Shown: piece by piece, positions 27,227 through 35,537 of the stretch
Layout of the letters: each line of letters starts with the position of its first letter
Numbering within the stretch: position 1 is the first letter of the stretch
Assembly: GCA_021802945.1 (NCBI GenBank)
Contig: JAJZRE010000001.1
Span: forward strand, 1 to 64,000
From: Pseudomonadota bacterium
Lineage (GTDB): Bacteria > Pseudomonadota > Gammaproteobacteria > Burkholderiales > Thiobacillaceae
DNA: 64,000 nucleotides
Reading direction: 5' to 3'
Translations under genes and position numbers: made by a program
Notes under the pieces: model-generated
What the model was told of the DNA's origin: nothing
Database searches by the model: none
Seen by the model: only the letters and a program-made list of their open reading frames with translations

Positions 27227-30200
27227 TCAGCTTTGTATCACAACTTCACGCCCTGTCGGGCCCGATCGAGGCCGCTTCGACTTCCGTCGATGCGACAAGG
27301 CCTGGCCGCCCGAAACCAGGGCAATCTCCAACAGCAGGAAGAACAGAAAATCCAGCCGCGGCTCGTCGATGAGCGAATCGATCAACCCCACGATGAGAAA
27401 GGACGACAGCGAAACAAGCAAGGTCAGCGCCATGGCATCGCGACCGGCGCGCCTCAGCAGCGTCAACCCGGCGATCGCCAGCACCGCGACAAACGCGCTC
27501 AGCCCGAGCCAGCCCTGCTCGAACAGGACATGGACGAACAGGTTCTTGGCATGCCACGCGAGATGGCTGTCGGTGGAGAAGAACCATCCCTGCATGCCCT
27601 TCGAAAAATCGCCGTTGCGGACAAGGTCGCGCCCTGTTTCGTCGAGCAGGGCGACATTGTCCACGTCGACCAGGGTGGCGCTGTCCGGATTGAACAGCGT
27701 GAGCTTGACGGGACGTTGAAGCCGGCTGCCCGGCGGGCCGAACCCGTCCGCGCGCACGGGAATGTCCTGATGGTGCCATTGGGCGTCGCCACCGGAAAGC
27801 TTGAGGGTATTCCACGCACAGGTGAACGAATACAGCAACGCCTTTTCGCATACGGGAACCGTCAAGGCTGCCGACTTCGAGGCGGTCCGCGCATCCAGCA
27901 GGAGGCGGTAGGTGTGCCCCGGCTTGACGGGCACCACCTGCTCGAAATACAGCGTTTCGCCGCCGCCCAGACGCAGGAACACGTTGTCGCCTTGTTTCAC
28001 GAACGCGTAGGTGGCCGGCCGCGACGGCGCCGATGAATACCAGTAGAACGACGCCGGGAACGTACCCGATCCGGCGCCCAGCACGGGATTCCCGGCCTGC
28101 GACAGGATCGCGAGTGCGTCCCGCCAGTGCGCGATGCGGGTGTCCGCGTCAGCCTGGGTCGTGGCCAGCCGCGCCTGGCTGAACTTGCCGCTGATGATCG
28201 GCCAGGCCACCAGGCTGGCTGCGACGACGCCGCCCAGCAGAAAAAGAAGGCCCGCCATGCCCTGCCTGCGCGTTTTGCCGGTCAGCAGGCCAAACCCCGC
28301 CGGGGTGAGCAGCGTCGCCAGCACAAACGCAGCCTGCCCGCCGCGCGAAAACGTCACCATGACGCCATAGGCCGCCAGCGCGTACAAACCGCCTGCCAGC
28401 AGCATGGCCGAGGCGCGGCGGCGCGGCCACGCCCACAACCAGACGAAAGGCGCCGCCAGAACCAGATACGCCTCGATCGAGGCGCCGCCAATGTGCATGC
28501 CCGGAAACGAGCCGGTGATACGGTAGTCGGTATCGAAGTTCCACAGCCCGGAAAAGGTCGCCCTTTCCCAGAGCACGTACAGCAGCTCGAACGCCAGCCC
28601 GAGCGTCATGCCCCAGGCCAGCCGCGCGGTGAAGCGGCTTTCGCTCTTGTGCCATTCGGCCTTGACCAGCGGAAGGAAGGCCAGCGCAAACGCGAAGCCC
28701 TTGACGGCGTGCAGGGCATTGTAGGGGCTGGTGTAATGGGTGAAGGCATTGAAATCCAGCGGCGCCAGCGGCAGCAAACCGGATACCAGGCTGATCAGGA
28801 CCGAACCGGTGTAGATCGCCAACGGCAGCCGTCCCGGCCAGACCATCGCGGGCTTGTCCCGTTCCCGCGAATAGGCGATCGCCAGGGTCAACAGAAGCAG
28901 CGTGTCGAACTCGCTCCAGAACAGGCGCCCGCTCAGATAAGAGAAATCGAGCAGCGGAAGGGCGGCGGGGACGACGATCAGCCAGCTGCCCGGCCAGCGC
29001 CAGCAGACGGCGGCAAGCACGAGCAGCAACAGCAGCGGCAGCCCGCCCAGAGGGTAGCCCACGACACTCGCCCCTGCCGCAAGCAGCAGCCCGAGGGTGA
29101 TCAGCCGGGTGGCGGGCACGGTGCTTCGTGCTTTCGCCTTCTCGGGTTCCTCCGGCGTGGCCGGCTCCGGTTCGGGGGCCAAGCCGCCAGCATGCCGAAC
29201 CGGCCGCGGCTGCCCCGCCGGGAACACGCGGGCCAGCAGCGCATGGCACAAGCCTGCCGCGGCCGCCGCAATCAGCACATTGGTCGGATCGGGATGCTGC
29301 CCCGGCACGAACAGCTTGCCCGCCTCGATCATCAGGGCGGCAAGCGCGCCCAGCAGCGTCGACAGCCCGCCCCCACCGGCGCGACGCCAGCCCCCTGCGT
29401 GCCAAAGCCACACGCCTGCGCCCAGGGGCGCGTAAAGACCGAACTGGTAGAGCAGGCTCACCAGCGCCACCGTCTCGGTCGTGTAGTAATGGTAATAGAA
29501 AGGGATGAAGCGGATGCCGGCCAGGCGGGAGAGCGCCACGTCGGCGCGCGTCCAGGGCGCGGCGAACCAGTGGTTGAGCCAGGCGAGGCCGACAGCATAA
29601 GGCAGCACCGCCAGCAGCAGTCCGGCACGCACCCAGGGACGCATGCGCCGGCCATCCCAGTGCGCCCACAGCGCCGGCAGCGCGGCACCCAGCACCACGC
29701 CCGCGGCGCGGGACATCACCGACGCCCCCTGACTGATGCCGGACGCGATGCACAGTTGCAGCAACTCGATCGACAGCCCAAGCACGATACCGATGCCGGC
29801 CGCCGCGGCCGGGGACGGCCGTCCCGGCCGGCTCGCCCACAGCAGGCCGAACGGGACGGCCGCGAGCATCTCCGGAACCAGTCTGGCCCAGCAGCCCAGG
29901 CCACAGCTTCCGGCGAATAGCCAGCCCGCCTTGTCGGGGGTCAGGCGCGCACGCCACTCGTCCGCGCCCAACAGAAAGTCATAGGGAAACAGGCTCAGGA
30001 ACAGGTAGAGCAGCGCATAGCCCAGCAGGCCCGCCCGCATCCCCCGGGCTCCGCCCTGCGCAAAGCGATGCCACAGGCTAGTCAGCCGGCCTCCACCCCG
30101 AATCCAAAGCAGCATCCCCAGCGCGCCGCCGACCCATTCCGCATACAGATCGTTGAGTGAAACCGTGCGCGGCGGAAAATACTGCTGGACGAACTCGATC

Positions 30201-30526
30201 GAGAGGGCAATCACGGCCACCAGCAGGCCGGTCAGGACAGTGCCCCCCGCCTTGGCACGTGGCGATCCGGCGCGTCCGGCCCATACCCCCGTCAGCAGAT
30301 AGCCAAGGGGAATATAGAGAATCAGATTGGCCACCCAGTCGGCGCGCGAACCGACGCCCAGCCTGAGAAACGGTATCGCACGGAACCGGGCGAGCGCCTG
30401 GTCCCACGGCAGAGGGTGGAAATCGAACGGCACCAGGCTGCCGTAAATGACGAACGTGGCGTAGGCGAGCGCCACCAGCCCCAACAACCCACGTGAACGG
30501 CCGGGCGTTTCCACGACACCGCTCAT
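27227..30526 (-). CDS. VanZ - O-antigen ligase/polymerase fusion membrane protein
   Basis: A 1099-residue polytopic protein. Residues 1-150 look like VanZ (VALAYATFVIYGSLVPFDF, NLILYIPLGYLLTGV, SLNDLYAEWVGGALGML), and a second VanZ-like half runs to about residue 410. A Pro/Glu-rich cytoplasmic linker (EPEPATPEEPEKAKA) follows. Residues about 470-850 resemble Wzy/WaaL O-antigen ligases (YGVMVTFSRGGQAAF). A periplasmic jelly-roll-like insert sits near 870-1000 (NGDFSKGMQGWFF) before the last helices. The protein probably polymerises or ligates a surface polysaccharide. It overlaps the preceding small gene by four bases (ATGA). Confidence 0.8.
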   Translation of the reverse strand: MSGVVETPGRSRGLLGLVALAYATFVIYGSLVPFDFHPLPWDQALARFRAIPFLRLGVGSRADWVANLILYIPLGYLLTGVWAGRAGSPRAKAGGTVLTGLLVAVIALSIEFVQQYFPPRTVSLNDLYAEWVGGALGMLLWIRGGGRLTSLWHRFAQGGARGMRAGLLGYALLYLFLSLFPYDFLLGADEWRARLTPDKAGWLFAGSCGLGCWARLVPEMLAAVPFGLLWASRPGRPSPAAAAGIGIVLGLSIELLQLCIASGISQGASVMSRAAGVVLGAALPALWAHWDGRRMRPWVRAGLLLAVLPYAVGLAWLNHWFAAPWTRADVALSRLAGIRFIPFYYHYYTTETVALVSLLYQFGLYAPLGAGVWLWHAGGWRRAGGGGLSTLLGALAALMIEAGKLFVPGQHPDPTNVLIAAAAAGLCHALLARVFPAGQPRPVRHAGGLAPEPEPATPEEPEKAKARSTVPATRLITLGLLLAAGASVVGYPLGGLPLLLLLVLAAVCWRWPGSWLIVVPAALPLLDFSYLSGRLFWSEFDTLLLLTLAIAYSRERDKPAMVWPGRLPLAIYTGSVLISLVSGLLPLAPLDFNAFTHYTSPYNALHAVKGFAFALAFLPLVKAEWHKSESRFTARLAWGMTLGLAFELLYVLWERATFSGLWNFDTDYRITGSFPGMHIGGASIEAYLVLAAPFVWLWAWPRRRASAMLLAGGLYALAAYGVMVTFSRGGQAAFVLATLLTPAGFGLLTGKTRRQGMAGLLFLLGGVVAASLVAWPIISGKFSQARLATTQADADTRIAHWRDALAILSQAGNPVLGAGSGTFPASFYWYSSAPSRPATYAFVKQGDNVFLRLGGGETLYFEQVVPVKPGHTYRLLLDARTASKSAALTVPVCEKALLYSFTCAWNTLKLSGGDAQWHHQDIPVRADGFGPPGSRLQRPVKLTLFNPDSATLVDVDNVALLDETGRDLVRNGDFSKGMQGWFFSTDSHLAWHAKNLFVHVLFEQGWLGLSAFVAVLAIAGLTLLRRAGRDAMALTLLVSLSSFLIVGLIDSLIDEPRLDFLFFLLLEIALVSGGQALSHRRKSKRPRSGPTGREVVIQS

Positions 30527-30909
30527 GGCCAGGATGCCTCCGGCATGAGCATCCCGGCGCGGGGAACGCGCGCGCCGGGAGACCGCGCCGCCCGTCCGTC
30601 CGGACAGGCGGCCAACTTGCGCGGAAGACTTTGCGGCATGCGGCGTATCCGCGCACGCCGCACCGGCAGACGGACGCCTGATTCCGGTCCGGAGACATGT
30701 CGCCGATCAGCGCAATAGGCCAGCGTGACGGCGCGAGCGCCCTGTCCAGCGCGGCCGGACAGAAGGCGCAAGGACAGGCCTTGCCGGCAATCGCCCGGCC
30801 GGAGACGGCTCAAGAACACCTGGCAATCCCGTTCCCCCACACGGGAATCCGTTGCGGCCGCCGTTCCCGTCAGCAAGCAAAGCCATGCTGTGCAGGCGGC
30901 CAGCCGCAT
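30523..30909 (-). CDS. Putative small exported protein between aroK and the VanZ fusion
   Basis: A 128-residue frame beginning with a good signal peptide (MRLAACTAWLCLLTGTAAA). The mature part is arginine-rich with several cysteines and matches nothing I recognise; its composition also resembles an out-of-frame GC-rich stretch. In its favour are the ATG directly after the aroK stop and the ATGA overlap with the next gene, a layout typical of coupled operons. It may be a real secreted protein, or one whose 3' part has been frameshifted. Confidence 0.4.
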   Translation of the reverse strand: MRLAACTAWLCLLTGTAAATDSRVGERDCQVFLSRLRPGDCRQGLSLRLLSGRAGQGARAVTLAYCADRRHVSGPESGVRLPVRRARIRRMPQSLPRKLAACPDGRAARSPGARVPRAGMLMPEASWP

Positions 30910-31461
30910 TCAGTCCGCCGTGTCGTGCAGCGGCAGGCCGCTTCTCAGCAGATCCAGTTTGCCGTAGAGCACGCGGGTCATGCCTGCCACGCTCTGCCGT
31001 CCGGTATCCACCACGATGTCGGCCACTTCGCGATACAGCGGGTCACGCTGCCTGAACAACTCCCGCAGCTTCGCGAGCGGGTTCCCGGTTTGCAGCAAGG
31101 GGCGATTGCGATCGTGCCGGGTGCGTTCATACAAATGCTCCGGGGTGCCGCGCAAATAAATCACCACGCCGTTCTTCTTCAACTTGTCACGGTTGGCCGC
31201 CGACAGCACCGCCCCTCCGCCCGTGGCCAGCACGATGCCGGACAAGGCCGTCAGGCCGGCAATGGCCGCTTCCTCGCGCTTGCGGAAACCCGCCTCGCCT
31301 TCGATCTCGAAGATGACCGGAATCTTGACGCCGGTGCGCGCCTCGATCTCGTGGTCCGAATCGTAGAAAACGCACCCATAATGCCTGGCCAGCAGCCGCC
31401 CCACGGTGGTCTTGCCGGCACCCATCAGCCCGACGAGGTAAAGGTTGTCTCGCTTGCTCAT
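30910..31461 (-). CDS. aroK: Shikimate kinase
   Basis: Phosphorylates shikimate with ATP in aromatic amino acid synthesis; cytosolic. The 183-residue NMP-kinase-like protein has Walker A GLMGAGKTT, the shikimate-binding DSDHEIEARTG and FRKREE, Walker B-like GGGAVL, and the lid RPLLQTGNP. Unusually it is not directly followed by aroB; pilQ lies upstream on the same strand, preserving the common pilQ-aroK order, but with a terminator in between. Confidence 0.95.
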   Translation of the reverse strand: MSKRDNLYLVGLMGAGKTTVGRLLARHYGCVFYDSDHEIEARTGVKIPVIFEIEGEAGFRKREEAAIAGLTALSGIVLATGGGAVLSAANRDKLKKNGVVIYLRGTPEHLYERTRHDRNRPLLQTGNPLAKLRELFRQRDPLYREVADIVVDTGRQSVAGMTRVLYGKLDLLRSGLPLHDTAD

Positions 31462-31531
31462 GGCGCCATTCTAATGGAGTGCAGCCCGATCGACAGCGGC
31501 GCGTCGGCGCGCGCATGGCAGAAAGCCCGGA

Positions 31532-31561
31532 CAAAAAAAGCGCGGGACCTGCCCGCGCTTT
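31532..31561 (-). terminator. Rho-independent terminator of the pil operon
   Basis: On the minus strand the stem AAGCGCGGG/CCCGCGCTT is followed by seven T (plus-strand A-run 31533-31539). It lies between pilQ and aroK. Confidence 0.8.
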
Positions 31562-31576
31562 GAAGACTAGCCGAGA

Positions 31577-33817
31577 TCAGCGGACCGACAGGCGATCGTC
31601 GAGGATGCGCGGCGTGATGAAAATAATGAGTTCGGTCTTGCTGTTCGACTTGGTGGTGGTCTTGAACAGATTCCCGAAAACCGGCACATCGCCCAGGAAC
31701 GGCACCTTGTTCACATTGGTGCTCTCGTCGCCGTCGAAGATGCCGCCCAGAACCAGGGTCTCGCCGTTGTTCACCCGCACCTGGGTCTTGATCCGCTTGG
31801 TATTGATCGCGGGATTCCCCTGAACAGACGCAAGATCGTTCACAGCGTCCTTCTGCACTTCGACGGTAAGGACGATCGAGTCGTTGTTCAGGATCTGCGG
31901 GTCGACCAGCAGACAGAGGAAAGCATCCTTGAAGGTAACCGTGGCTGGCGAATTGGCCGTACCCGGCGTGATATACGGGATCTGCGTGCCGTTGAGAATC
32001 ACCGCCGGCTTCTGGTTGGTCGTCATCACGCGCGGGTTGGAAATCACCTTGCCGCGGTTGTCCGCTTCCAGGGCACGCAACTCCAGGCTCAACAGGTTGC
32101 CATTGGCGAGGTTCAGCAGGGACAGCGCCAGATTGCCCGCGCCCGTCACGCCTGGCAAAGCCTGTCCCGTACCGGAAGCGGGGAACCCGGCAACAGGCGT
32201 GGTAGCGGGGGTAGTGGCCGTATTCCCGCCGATCTGGTATTTGTCGCCACCAAGCCGCGCGAGATTGTTGATCGCCTGGAATCCCAAGCGCGCGCCCAAG
32301 TCGCGGCTCCAGCCGTCGGTGGCCACGACGACCCGCGCCTCGATCATGACCTGACGTGCGGGCACATCCAGGCGGGCGAGCAGTTCGCGAATCTCCTGAA
32401 TCTTGCGCGCCGTATCGGTAATGATGAGCGTATTGGTCTTCAGTTCGTACGTTGCACGGCCCCGCTTGGTGAGGATTTTCTGGTCATTGCTGCCTTGCTG
32501 GCCCTGCTGCGTGGCCTGCACAGCCTGCACGGCCGTACCGGTCAGACCCTGGGCCTGCGCCGAGCAGTTCACCGCCTCGCCGCTCGTTCCGTTGAGGGAA
32601 GTCCCGGACGTGCCGTACAACATGGATTTCGCCTCATCCGCCCGCATGTAGTTGAGCTGGATGTACTCGGTCGTCAGGGGCTCCAGGTCGGCCACTGCGT
32701 TCTTGGCCTCGAACTCCAGCTTTTCCTTGGCCATCAGCTCGTCCTTGGGCGCAATCCAGATGACGTTGCCGTTCTGCCGCTTGTCGAGGCCCTTGGTCTG
32801 CAGGATGAGGTCGAGCGCCTGGTCCCACGGCACGTCTTTCAGACGCAGGGTAAGGTTGCCCGTCACGGTGTCGCTGGCGACAATGTTGAGTCCGGTGAAA
32901 TCGGCGATGACCTGCAGCACCGAGCGCACCTCGACATTCTGGAAATTGAGCGAAAGCTTCTCGCCGTTGTACTTCACCTTGCCGTCAGCAGTCTTCTTCT
33001 GAGCGTCGTCGCTCGGCTTGACTTCGACGATGAAGCTGTTGTCCGTCTGGTAGGCGGAATACTCCCAACCCCCCTTGGGCTGGATCACCATGCGCGTATT
33101 GTCGCCCAGCGTATAGGTTTCGACGGTCTGCACCGGGGTGCCGAAATCGGCCACATCCAGACGGCGCTGCAGGGCCTTGGGCAGTTCGGTGCCGATGAAG
33201 TCGACGACCACGCCGTTGGACTGCTGGCGGATGTTGATGCCCGCCTGCGCGTCGGACAGGGTGGTCACGATGCGTGCCTCGCCCGCCGAGCCGCGCCGGA
33301 AATCGACATCGCGGATCGTGTGGCGCGCGCCGCCGGGCGCCGCCTCGGAGAACCGCGGGCTGGCATTCACTGGTGCCGTTCCGGCCCCGACATCGCCGAG
33401 GGCGATCAACAGCGCTTTGCCGTCGATGGTGGCATCGTATTCAACCGATTTGTTCAGATTGAGAACCAGGCGAGTACGCGTCCCGGCCTGCACCACATTC
33501 ACGCTCGACAGCGGGCCGAGGTTGGCCTCGACCGTGTTGCGGCCCATGGCGTTGCCCGTATCAGGCAGGTCGAGCGCGATGCGCGGCGGGTTACCGACCG
33601 TGAAACCGGCAGGCGTCGCGGTCAAGGCCTTCTTGAGATTGACGCGCACCACAACCTTGCCGCCGGGCAGCGTCGTGGTTTCCACGCTTTGCACCGCATT
33701 ACCGGTAGGCGGCGCGTCGGCCGCGCGCGCCGCGAACGGCAGCACCAAACCTGTGAATAGGATGACCCCGAACAGATGACGGATCATTTTCTGGGCAATT
33801 TTCGGCAATGCGTTCAT
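31577..33817 (-). CDS. pilQ: Type IV pilus secretin PilQ
   Basis: Outer-membrane secretin through which the type IV pilus passes. The 746-residue protein has a signal peptide (to about residue 32), AMIN domains that bind peptidoglycan (VETTTLPGGKVVVRVNLKK, and a second copy near residue 160), a secretin N0/STN region (LNFQNVEVRSVLQVIADFTGLNIVASDTVTGNLTLRL), N1 (LRADEAKSML-like) and the C-terminal secretin core (VMIEARVVVATDGWSRDLGARLG, VNNGETLVLGGIF, VPFLGDVPVFGNLFK, LIIFITPRIL). Last gene of the pilMNOPQ operon. Confidence 0.96.
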   Translation of the reverse strand: MNALPKIAQKMIRHLFGVILFTGLVLPFAARAADAPPTGNAVQSVETTTLPGGKVVVRVNLKKALTATPAGFTVGNPPRIALDLPDTGNAMGRNTVEANLGPLSSVNVVQAGTRTRLVLNLNKSVEYDATIDGKALLIALGDVGAGTAPVNASPRFSEAAPGGARHTIRDVDFRRGSAGEARIVTTLSDAQAGINIRQQSNGVVVDFIGTELPKALQRRLDVADFGTPVQTVETYTLGDNTRMVIQPKGGWEYSAYQTDNSFIVEVKPSDDAQKKTADGKVKYNGEKLSLNFQNVEVRSVLQVIADFTGLNIVASDTVTGNLTLRLKDVPWDQALDLILQTKGLDKRQNGNVIWIAPKDELMAKEKLEFEAKNAVADLEPLTTEYIQLNYMRADEAKSMLYGTSGTSLNGTSGEAVNCSAQAQGLTGTAVQAVQATQQGQQGSNDQKILTKRGRATYELKTNTLIITDTARKIQEIRELLARLDVPARQVMIEARVVVATDGWSRDLGARLGFQAINNLARLGGDKYQIGGNTATTPATTPVAGFPASGTGQALPGVTGAGNLALSLLNLANGNLLSLELRALEADNRGKVISNPRVMTTNQKPAVILNGTQIPYITPGTANSPATVTFKDAFLCLLVDPQILNNDSIVLTVEVQKDAVNDLASVQGNPAINTKRIKTQVRVNNGETLVLGGIFDGDESTNVNKVPFLGDVPVFGNLFKTTTKSNSKTELIIFITPRILDDRLSVR

Positions 33818-33847
33818 GTCAGCCTCTTTGATATTCAGTACTACAAA

Positions 33848-34345
33848 TCATTCCTGCAAATTCAGGGTGCTGGTGCGCTCGGACCAATCTCCGGCGCTGT
33901 CCTGGACAGTTTCACGCAACGTCACTTCGCTATCGGTGATCCGCGTGATGAGGCCGAAATTCTGACCCATGTAATTGCCCTTCTTGACGTGGTAGATCGC
34001 GTTGTCCGGCGTCTTGATCACGGCCTGGATCACGCCCTTCTGCGACAGCACGCCCACCATCTTCAGCGTTTCCAGCGAGAACGCTTCCAGGGGCTCCTTC
34101 GGGCGGGTGAGATCGGGCTGCATGCCCCCCCCCCCGCCGGTCGTGAGTTTTCTCGGCTTGAAGGGATCGGGCAGATCGAAGGCGCTGTAGCTGAATGGCT
34201 CGTAGGCCTTGACCTCGGGCAGCGGGTCGATTTTTCCCTGCATGTCCTTGCCGGTCTCGGCGACGAATCGGTGGAGATCATCCATGTCACCGCTGCCGCA
34301 GCCGCTCAGGCCGGTGACGATCAATACGATGGCCAGGCGCTTCAT
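33848..34345 (-). CDS. pilP: Type IV pilus lipoprotein PilP
   Basis: Inner-membrane lipoprotein linking PilN/PilO to the secretin PilQ. The 165-residue protein has a signal with lipobox LSGC (Cys16), a flexible linker, and the C-terminal beta-sandwich that docks on PilQ (LETLKMVGVLSQKGVIQAVIKTPDNAIYHVKKGNYMGQNFG). The linker contains five glycines encoded by an 11-G run, which makes the gene prone to frameshift. It overlaps pilO by four bases. Confidence 0.95.
   Translation of the reverse strand: MKRLAIVLIVTGLSGCGSGDMDDLHRFVAETGKDMQGKIDPLPEVKAYEPFSYSAFDLPDPFKPRKLTTGGGGGMQPDLTRPKEPLEAFSLETLKMVGVLSQKGVIQAVIKTPDNAIYHVKKGNYMGQNFGLITRITDSEVTLRETVQDSAGDWSERTSTLNLQE
34125..34135 (-). repeat. 11-base G tract inside pilP
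   Basis: Eleven C on the plus strand (11 G in the coding strand) encode the glycine run after KLTT. It is the longest homopolymer I saw in the window and lies in the disordered linker, so a gain or loss of one base would truncate PilP before its docking domain. Confidence 0.9.
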
Positions 34346-34962
34346 TTCTTTTGCTCCTTGGCTTTTTGTTTCCGGGCGATGACTTCATCATCGTCCAGAT
34401 AGCGGTAGGTTTTGACGATGGCATCCATGTTCAGCGAACCATCCTTGGCCGGCTCCATGGAAATGTCCTGCAAGGTCACGATGCGCGGCAGCTTGGACAC
34501 GTCGCTGACGAAGGCGGCAATGTCATGGTAGCCACCGGTCACTTTGACGTGGATGGGTGTTTCGGCATAAAACTCGGACACGGTTTCGGCTTCCGGCTTG
34601 AACAGATCGAATTGCAAGCCGCGGCCGAGTCCCGCCTGGTTGACGTCCGTGATCAGCGCGTCCATTTCCTGCTTGTTCGGCAACTGCTTCAACAACGCAC
34701 CGAACGCCTGACCAATGTCGGCCAGCTGCTTCTTGTAGGCATCGAGATTGATGGCCTGGTTCTTCTTGGTGGTGAACACGCTGCGCAATTCGGTTTCCTT
34801 CTGTCTGGCTGCGTTGAGCGTGTCCATCCCGCCGCGCCAGTCGAACCACCAGCCCGCCAGCACGATTGCCACACTCAAGATTGCAAGTGCAGCCACCTTG
34901 GTCGGCAACGGCCAGTCGGCCAGTGTCCTCAGATCGAGTTTATTGAGTTCGTCCAGGGTCAT
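34342..34962 (-). CDS. pilO: Type IV pilus inner-membrane protein PilO
   Basis: Bitopic membrane protein that dimerises with PilN in the pilus alignment complex. The 206-residue protein has one helix near residues 25-43 (VAALAILSVAIVLAGWWF), a coiled coil (TLNAARQKETELRSVFTTKKNQA) and a periplasmic ferredoxin-like domain (PIHVKVTGGYHDIAAFVSDVSKLPRIVTL). The start overlaps the pilN stop by four bases. Confidence 0.95.
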   Translation of the reverse strand: MTLDELNKLDLRTLADWPLPTKVAALAILSVAIVLAGWWFDWRGGMDTLNAARQKETELRSVFTTKKNQAINLDAYKKQLADIGQAFGALLKQLPNKQEMDALITDVNQAGLGRGLQFDLFKPEAETVSEFYAETPIHVKVTGGYHDIAAFVSDVSKLPRIVTLQDISMEPAKDGSLNMDAIVKTYRYLDDDEVIARKQKAKEQKK

Positions 34963-35537
34963 GCCTTGCCCCCCTTTTCATTCGCGCTGCCCGTTTGCTG
35001 GTGCGTCTGCTTGACGGTCAGCACAAATTCGTTGGCGCGCAGATTGTTCACGGTGGCGGCCTTGATTTCGACCAGGCTGGCCGATTCAAACCAGGGCGAC
35101 CCGTCCAGATTTCGCATCAGGGTGGAGACGCGCGCACTCGACTGGGTGTAGCCACTGATCGTGACGACATCACCCACTTGCTTGAAGGACTTGAGATAGA
35201 GCCCGTCGGGCAACAGGCGAATCATCTGGTCAAACAGGTGGACGACTTCGGTACGGTTGGACTGCAGCGTCTCGACGATCCGTTTGCGATCCAGGAGCGC
35301 CTGGGTCTGTTCGCGGATTTTCTTGATTTCGCCGATCTGGCTGTCGAGTTTGGCGATTTCCTGTTCCAGGTAAGCATTGCGCGCTTCCTGGGTCGACTGC
35401 CGCGCGGCAATCACGCTATGCCCGAGGACGACGACAAGAACGCCTGCCGCGACGGCAATGCCGAGCAGAACATTGAACTGGCGTCGGCGTGCCGCACGCG
35501 CAAGCTCGCGGTGGGGGAGGAGGTTAATGCGGATCAT
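34959..35537 (-). CDS. pilN: Type IV pilus assembly protein PilN
   Basis: A 192-residue bitopic protein: cytoplasmic N-terminus with the PilM-binding motif (MIRINLLPHRELAR), one membrane helix (NVLLGIAVAAGVLVVVLG), a coiled coil (ARNAYLEQEIAKLDSQIGEIKKI) and a periplasmic domain (LLPDGLYLKSFKQVGDVVTISGYTQSSARVSTLMRNL). It joins cytoplasmic PilM to PilO and PilP. It overlaps both neighbours by four bases. Confidence 0.95.
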   Translation of the reverse strand: MIRINLLPHRELARAARRRQFNVLLGIAVAAGVLVVVLGHSVIAARQSTQEARNAYLEQEIAKLDSQIGEIKKIREQTQALLDRKRIVETLQSNRTEVVHLFDQMIRLLPDGLYLKSFKQVGDVVTISGYTQSSARVSTLMRNLDGSPWFESASLVEIKAATVNNLRANEFVLTVKQTHQQTGSANEKGGKA

